Below, in pieces: positions 5,217 to 5,684 of a stretch of DNA of 5,684 nucleotides. This DNA comes from Hyphomicrobiales bacterium (GTDB lineage Bacteria > Pseudomonadota > Alphaproteobacteria > Rhizobiales > Xanthobacteraceae). Positions within the stretch are counted from its first letter, which is position 1. Each line of letters opens with the position of its first letter. A program made the translations under genes and the position numbers. The notes beneath the pieces were generated by a model that searched no databases, had not been told where the DNA came from, and was given only the letters and a program-made list of their open reading frames with translations. The stretch is taken from the NCBI GenBank assembly GCA_016201085.1, contig JACQDO010000100.1, positions 1 through 5,684 of the forward strand. Reading direction: 5' to 3'.

Positions 5217-5627
5217 ATGCCACTGGTGTCTCGCAAGGGCATCCTTGCCATTGCCGCCGTGATCGATATTGCGATCCATGCCCGTGGCCGGCCGGTGTCG
5301 GCGAAGGCCTTGGCCGCGCGCCATAAGCTGCCGCCGCGTCATCTCGAACCGGTTCTACAGGCGCTGGTGCGCGGCGGTATCCTGCGCGGCACCCGCGGGC
5401 CGCACGGCGGCTATGAACTCGCGCGCGAGCATAAGCGCATTACCGCCGAAGACATCTTGCGCGCCGCCGGCAGCGCGGAGGGACCCGGCGATTTGCCAAT
5501 GCCCATTTCGGCGCTGGTCAACGAGGTGGTGCGGCCGGCCCTGATCGACGCCGAATGCGTCTTCTCCACCGCGCTCGGTCGCATCACGATCGAGGAGATG
5601 GCGAAACGGGCCGAGGCGTTGAAATAA
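5217..5627 (+). CDS. Rrf2-family winged-helix transcriptional regulator, apparently without Fe-S ligands
   Basis: A 136-residue DNA-binding regulator of the Rrf2 family (IscR, NsrR, RirA and CymR relatives). The N-terminal helix RKGILAIAAVIDIAIHA (6-22) leads into a helix-turn-helix (VSAKALAARHKLPPRHLEPV, 27-46) and the diagnostic wing GTRGPHGGYELAR (58-70), then the ITAEDILRAAG dimerisation helix start (75-85). The family members that sense iron, nitric oxide or redox bind a cluster through three clustered cysteines near residues 90-105. Here there is only one cysteine (C114), so a cluster sensor is unlikely and it may resemble cluster-free members such as CymR. I chose the ATG at 5217, where family resemblance begins; an in-frame GTG at 5208 is an alternative, and neither has a clear Shine-Dalgarno. 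It may be co-transcribed with dut or have its own promoter. The target regulon is unknown. Confidence 0.9.
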   Translation: MPLVSRKGILAIAAVIDIAIHARGRPVSAKALAARHKLPPRHLEPVLQALVRGGILRGTRGPHGGYELAREHKRITAEDILRAAGSAEGPGDLPMPISALVNEVVRPALIDAECVFSTALGRITIEEMAKRAEALK

Positions 5628-5636
5628 TTTTGGTTC

Positions 5637-5684
5637 GTCATTCCGGGGCGCGAGCAAAGCGAGCGAGCCCGGAATCCATACTCC
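5637..5684. repeat. Intergenic palindromic repeat (GTCATTCCGGGG type), running to the window edge
   Basis: The element begins GTCATTCCGGGGC just after the regulator's stop. ATTCCGGG (5640-5647) pairs with CCCGGAAT (5668-5675) around GCGAGCAAAGCGAGC (5650-5664), which itself can fold. It could terminate transcription of the regulator gene. I recall this sequence type as dispersed in Bradyrhizobium-like genomes. It may continue past the window. Confidence 0.75.

Noticed and set aside
5637..5684. CRISPR repeat or insertion-sequence end
   Set aside because: It is a single copy in the window with no spacers and no transposase; the structure matches a small dispersed palindromic element.

Overview
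The window is GC-rich, tightly packed alphaproteobacterial chromosome. Three things suggest Hyphomicrobiales, probably near Bradyrhizobium, Rhodopseudomonas or a related Xanthobacteraceae/Nitrobacteraceae lineage. These are the ubiB / coaBC / dut gene order, the style of the Rrf2-type regulator, and two intergenic palindromic repeats (a GTCATCCTGAGGTG type and a GTCATTCCGGGG type). The taxonomic call rests on recall and was not computed.

Layout. Positions 1-1383 (+) hold all but the N-terminus of UbiB, the atypical kinase/ATPase of ubiquinone synthesis. Positions 1394-1503 hold a long inverted repeat between converging genes. Positions 1494-2988 (-) hold a three-gene cassette: a VOC/PhnB-like protein followed by two tandem paralogous SRPBCC (AHSA1-type) proteins. 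Positions 2989-3265 are a divergent intergenic region, AT-richer near its right end, with a perfect 9-1-9 palindrome at 3209-3227. Positions 3266-4681 (+) hold CoaBC, the bifunctional coenzyme A biosynthesis enzyme. The dUTPase gene dut (4678-5133, +) overlaps it by 4 bases. An Rrf2-family regulator (5217-5627, +) follows, and a second palindromic repeat runs to the window edge.

The main observation is that CoaBC is longer than usual. Its first ~40 residues form a recognisable FitA/VapB-type ribbon-helix-helix DNA-binding domain, joined by an Ala/Pro-rich linker to a full-length CoaC-CoaB enzyme. No PIN toxin gene is in the window. The perfect palindrome, with a third degenerate half-site directly next to it, lies 38 bases upstream of the start codon. 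The simplest hypothesis is a CoA-biosynthetic enzyme that carries its own repressor domain and controls the coaBC-dut operon. The fusion and the palindrome are seen directly; the regulatory link is inference.

In many alphaproteobacteria, as I recall, ubiB is followed directly by coaBC and dut. Here the SRPBCC/VOC cassette and its repeat sit between them on the opposite strand, which looks like an accessory insertion in a conserved housekeeping cluster.
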